Shown here in pieces: positions 61,901 through 64,000 of a DNA stretch of 64,000 nucleotides (its first letter is position 1; the number at the start of each line of letters is the position of its first letter). The stretch is from an uncultured Tenacibaculum sp. (GTDB lineage: Bacteria; Bacteroidota; Bacteroidia; Flavobacteriales; Flavobacteriaceae): NCBI GenBank assembly GCA_947497895.1, contig CANMIL010000012.1, positions 1-64,000 of the forward strand, given 5' to 3'. The notes beneath the pieces were generated by a model. That model was not told the DNA's origin and searched no databases. It saw only the letters and a program-made list of their open reading frames with translations. Made by a program: the position numbers and the translations under genes.

Positions 61901-63382
61901 TGTAATAAAATTGAATATTCTGTTGACAATATTGAAGATGTGATAGATGAAAATGAATTTATTCTACAATCGAACAATGTTTTTTTAATAAAAGTAAACC
62001 CATTAAATTCTTTAAAGTCATTAAGAAAAAATTCTACTTTTTCAGACAGCTTCGCTTCTATTATATCTCAAACTTTTGATGTTTTTAGTGATGCAAATGA
62101 ATTTAGATATATTTTAAGAGATGATATAAATGATACAGAGCATTCGACTATTAGAAATTTTGGTGAAGAACTTTTAATCGAGTCTAAAGAATTACTTGGT
62201 CTATCTGATAGCAAAATAACATTTTGGAAAGCTATTTATACAACTTTAGGTAAGTCTTTTGATTATGACATTAACAAAGATGAATGGTTAGAATCAATAA
62301 TCATTGATTTAGATTTAGATAAATCAATTTTAGAAATTGATTATGATAACATAAGTAGTAAAGATAATATAGTAATATTAAATAATCTCTTTAATAAAGT
62401 TAACATAGCAGTTAAAGATTTTAATATTAATACATTATATGAGGTTAATTTAGAAAAGTATCACTTTTCAACTCTGCAAGATTATTTCTATCAGAAAGCA
62501 GAGATATTTAAATCTACATTATGGTCATCTCTAAATTTAAAATCTATTGAAGTGCAAACGACTTTTTTAGATTTGATTTATAAATATGAAAACAATAATG
62601 ATTATATACTTTTTAAATCTTCTGAATTAAAGTTAGCATTCCATATCAATAAAGAGTTGATACTTTCAACATTTTTAAAAGAAAATTTTGGCTCTGATTT
62701 TGTTTTAAACCAGGATATTAGCAATGACTTAATAGCTATTCTATTAAAAAATGAAAAAGCTTTTACACAAGAAGAATTAGATTTTTTAAAATATTCTAAA
62801 GTTTATAGAAGTTTAATGTATTTTGAGGATAATATTAGTTTTTTGAAACAAAAATATACAGAATCTATAAAGGAAAATGAACCATTAATAGAAGATGTAA
62901 AAGATGATAGTTTTGTGGGTTACGAAATTATTAATATAAATGACTCATTCACATTAGAACAAAATCAAAACAATAATCATACTTATAATAGCCCTTTTGT
63001 TCCTGGTGTTTCAAAAGACGTTCTAAAAAAACGTAAAGGCGACAAATCAGAAGATATTGTATATAAAAAGTTAGTATCTAAATATGGAAGTAATAAGGTC
63101 TCTTGGAAATCTAAAGAAGATGAAGGGATGCATTATGATATTAGGTACTTATCTGAAGATGGCTATTGGAAATATGTTGAAGTAAAGTCATTTAGTAACA
63201 ATACTTTTATATTAACAAAGTCTGAAAAAGAATTTGGTGAAAAATATGATGATGTTTATGAAATTTGGTTAGTCAATAATAATAGTAAAATATATACATT
63301 AACAAACTTTTTTTCCAGAGACGATATATTGTTAATACCAAAAGATTATTTGGTTTCTATTCAAATATCTATTGAAAGTTAA
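58925..63382 (+). CDS. Sacsin/HSP90-like GHKL ATPase with C-terminal DUF3883
   Basis: A 1485-residue protein. The N terminus is a GHKL ATPase: N-box ELIQNCDDE (Glu44, Asn48, Asp51), a G1 motif in which Asp is replaced (ISISNGGSPF) and G2 GNKGLGFRS (101-109). A long middle of about 1200 residues has no recognised domain and is rich in Asn, Ile and Lys. The C terminus (about 1368-1475) matches DUF3883: KGDKSEDIVYKKL, YDIRYLSEDG (Asp1405) and YVEVKSF (Glu1419, Lys1421), a PD-(D/E)xK-like set. It is the last gene of the cargo operon. Proteins of this type accompany restriction and defence genes; their mechanism is not known to me. Confidence 0.88.
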   Translation: MQEFLEKIKEKKRALFKSDYHEMLAAFNRENETVAGYNGRQLLELIQNCDDEGSNIVLLKLDKDNKTISISNGGSPFSKQGYRSLSISNLSSKTSKRKFIGNKGLGFRSIINWSNQIKIISNQIAITYSQDNIVNEYNSLFSKSTQIEIAKEYNYAKDVVPVPFLSLPKIESYNTPTQFSTTIEIHYKDPYYKDIIKQVKNIKPQTLLFLKNINEINFIGFDDIPDLKRVKTKLQKTDDNKFYPSEKISINNETWLIFEDENSIENTISIRDENEFYQLKLALKDDLNDNNNFLYSYFKTDIYIDFPYIIHGTFDLDQTRNRLNDTAKNKYVLDRLVNLIIDTAKYLSKENVSWKPLKLLSYSQKNTNLDKLGFYDKLDRAVLNEEIFPCIDNKYRLKRNTIYKTNRFSQIIKDVNGEAYFGNMLIPSTDINLIKYDIPSNIPNIIYKVDSLSKTVDSIPQRAELIYVVNDSYPNRNFNIIIDSNNELINKEVDIFTPTRKDISIPEYCDIKVINTRLFNILVNKFSLNSSKEKARDLQRKLKNNTKIHSFEPVPLALKIISNTNSIIKTNTDNPGYYIKQMVQSLYSNYKLSKENSSLPPKSNIPLLSKTGDVVSSKELFLSEYYPTGKITVDLFGDIYGQNDFLANYIDFGFVSEEKDIVLIEEFFLWLNVNKFAKYYTQTDSNYGTSHYLNYVQKVQGHINRTSINLIQYKSISHFKSLLTKLSFEKVIFWLFVDDILKQQLDNKNNDDIIKYYYYSLRSVYSKPSYIKYVLFSSGYDLNNHLLDENFDWLNNIKINYLDKLFFKYNITKRDIDNVLILLGAKDTFNELSIERVTKILEELPVKSSKGRNSQKIYRKAVQHYKVNSEELTKDVLLYAQDGNGLNLFPQSEIYFSDRIKIPKKLKNNYPILNFPPRSGGKDAIDFFKINNLKNLKIDISNFEINDSLTEDFRVFFETIKPFLLVYRINKIDKYVQKQKEASLIKNLQIKLCNKIEYSVDNIEDVIDENEFILQSNNVFLIKVNPLNSLKSLRKNSTFSDSFASIISQTFDVFSDANEFRYILRDDINDTEHSTIRNFGEELLIESKELLGLSDSKITFWKAIYTTLGKSFDYDINKDEWLESIIIDLDLDKSILEIDYDNISSKDNIVILNNLFNKVNIAVKDFNINTLYEVNLEKYHFSTLQDYFYQKAEIFKSTLWSSLNLKSIEVQTTFLDLIYKYENNNDYILFKSSELKLAFHINKELILSTFLKENFGSDFVLNQDISNDLIAILLKNEKAFTQEELDFLKYSKVYRSLMYFEDNISFLKQKYTESIKENEPLIEDVKDDSFVGYEIININDSFTLEQNQNNNHTYNSPFVPGVSKDVLKKRKGDKSEDIVYKKLVSKYGSNKVSWKSKEDEGMHYDIRYLSEDGYWKYVEVKSFSNNTFILTKSEKEFGEKYDDVYEIWLVNNNSKIYTLTNFFSRDDILLIPKDYLVSIQISIES

Positions 63383-63383
63383 A

Positions 63384-63414
63384 AAAACTAAATATCTAAA
63401 ATTAGTTTTCTCTT
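63384..63414 (+). terminator. Possible terminator of the defence operon
   Basis: AAAACTAA (63384-63391) pairs with TTAGTTTT (63402-63409), followed by C and a short T-rich stretch, just after the last stop codon. The stem is weak (8 bp, AT-rich). Confidence 0.4.
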
Positions 63415-63522
63415 TAAAATAAGTAATTTTTGAATAACAAGATTAAACTTCTACTAAAAAGATAACCTTCAAACTTGTTTATATAAATACCTCCAAATCC
63501 AATTCAGATTGACAAAATATAC

Positions 63523-63530
63523 TATTTTTG
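63523..63530 (+). promoter_or_regulatory. -7 element before the small frame at 63558
   Basis: TATTTTTG, exact TAnnTTTG match; a TTG at 63509-63511 is only 11 nt upstream, too close for the consensus. It may drive the next small transcript. Confidence 0.35.
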
Positions 63531-63533
63531 TAG

Positions 63534-63674
63534 TTCCTAAATCAAAAGAATACATCAATGAACATACAATTTTTGCCCATACGGTATGGTGGCGGTATTG
63601 GAAACAATCGCAACGTTCCTTTTGAACGTAGGACACCTAAGCTTTATGGGCTTTATATTTCCTAAATCAAAAGA
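63534..63674 (+). repeat. Direct repeats flanking a structured small-ORF segment
   Basis: TTCCTAAATCAAAAGA occurs at 63534-63549 and again at 63659-63674, exactly 125 nt apart, the second one just before the ATG at 63677. Between them lie hairpins CCATACGGTATGG and ACGTTC-CTTTT-GAACGT. The segment is GC-richer than its surroundings. Confidence 0.65.
63558..63665 (+). CDS. Possible 35-residue peptide
   Basis: A short frame from ATG 63558 to TAA 63663-63665: MNIQFLPIRYGGGIGNN followed by a basic stretch and KLYGLYIS. It is Gly/Arg-rich and the segment is GC-richer than its surroundings. It starts 28 nt after a -7 element and ends 11 nt before the next gene. It may be a real peptide, a leader, or part of a structured RNA; I cannot tell. 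Confidence 0.4.
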   Translation: MNIQFLPIRYGGGIGNNRNVPFERRTPKLYGLYIS

Positions 63675-63676
63675 CT

Positions 63677-63985
63677 ATGAGTAATAGTAAAAATCTCAGC
63701 TTAGATCAATTAAAAGAACTAAAAAACAGGTATTTCACCACTTTTAATGACGCTAACCATTCAAGAAACGCAGCCTATACAGTTACATTAGAACACAGTT
63801 ATTCCAATTTATTAAACCTAGTACAATCACTTATTAACGTTAGTCAAAGTGCCATAGAGGGCTTACATGAAAATGAGTTACCTCATTGCAATAGTTTTGA
63901 TATTGTTAATGTGTTGCAACTTACCAAACAACTACTACCCTTTTCGGAAGCAGAATTTTTAGACCAAATCAACGACAAATTGTAG
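63677..63985 (+). CDS. Hypothetical protein (102 aa)
   Basis: No family is recognised. It is a soluble, helical, Asn/Leu/Ser-rich protein (MSNSKNLSLDQLKELKNRYF...) that begins 2 nt after the second copy of the 16-nt direct repeat. It should be part of the element and probably opens its next gene block beyond the window. Confidence 0.65.
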   Translation: MSNSKNLSLDQLKELKNRYFTTFNDANHSRNAAYTVTLEHSYSNLLNLVQSLINVSQSAIEGLHENELPHCNSFDIVNVLQLTKQLLPFSEAEFLDQINDKL

Positions 63986-64000
63986 TAATTAAATAAGTTT

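Noticed and set aside
50978..63382. DISARM or BREX system
   Set aside because: No DUF1998 (DrmB), phospholipase D (DrmC), PglZ, BrxC or Lon-like gene is present; methyltransferase and helicase alone do not suffice.
46198..63985. Transposase or insertion sequence in the island
   Set aside because: No DDE or HUH transposase motif was seen in any frame of sufficient length; the only recombinase is the tyrosine integrase.

Overview
The window is AT-rich DNA from a member of the Bacteroidota, most likely family Flavobacteriaceae (a Tenacibaculum-like marine relative fits, but the genus is not established). The evidence is a SusC/SusD pair, type IX secretion (T9SS) type B sorting domains, PorP/SprF and OmpA/PD40 proteins, Mpl, promoters of the TTG-N17-19-TAnnTTTG type, and the lack of Shine-Dalgarno sites.

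Chromosomal part (1 to about 46,036). rpsU and prfA lie on the minus strand at the left. A plus-strand tripartite export unit follows: TetR, an ABC exporter with degenerate nucleotide-binding motifs, HlyD and TolC. Next is a minus-strand housekeeping run: OppB-type permease, two paralogous TlpA-like lipoproteins, tpiA, prmA, clpS and a small unknown gene. pyrF, a SusCD pair, an orphan LytTR regulator, a metal-receptor-like protein, DUF4197 and a small DUF5522 gene come after. A two-gene PqqD/HPr-kinase-like plus nucleotidyltransferase unit lies convergent to mpl. Then come a T9SS surface protein operon (CHU_C protein, PorP/SprF, OmpA) and a giant alpha-2-macroglobulin with an embedded SusC-like domain. 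From about 38.3 to 46 kb the sequence is gene-poor: small envelope proteins are scattered among palindromic intergenic repeats, including an array of four 129-bp units.

Integrated element (about 46,037 to beyond the right edge). A tRNA terminator followed by the last 19 or so bases of a tRNA, but no tRNA body, marks the left junction. A tyrosine recombinase, an unknown protein, an excisionase-like HTH protein, an unknown protein and an SF3/DUF5906-type helicase form the integration and replication module. A noncoding stretch with GCGTTTTT and TCAACAG repeats follows and is a candidate replication origin.

The cargo is one tight operon (50,978-63,382) read from a consensus promoter through a leader of about 200 nt: a UvrD-like helicase fused to an AddB/Cas4-type Fe-S nuclease, a beta-class (type III Mod-like) DNA methyltransferase, a type III Res-like helicase-nuclease, and a 1485-residue sacsin/HSP90-like GHKL ATPase with a C-terminal DUF3883. 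All three gene junctions have exactly 3 nt between stop and start. Three of the four proteins end in a PD-(D/E)xK or PD-(D/E)xK-like domain. I read this as a multi-gene, methylation-licensed antiphage system. It goes beyond plain type III restriction and is the best candidate for an undescribed system here. The nearest named relative I can recall is the Helicase-Methylase-ATPase (Hma) group, which I could not check.
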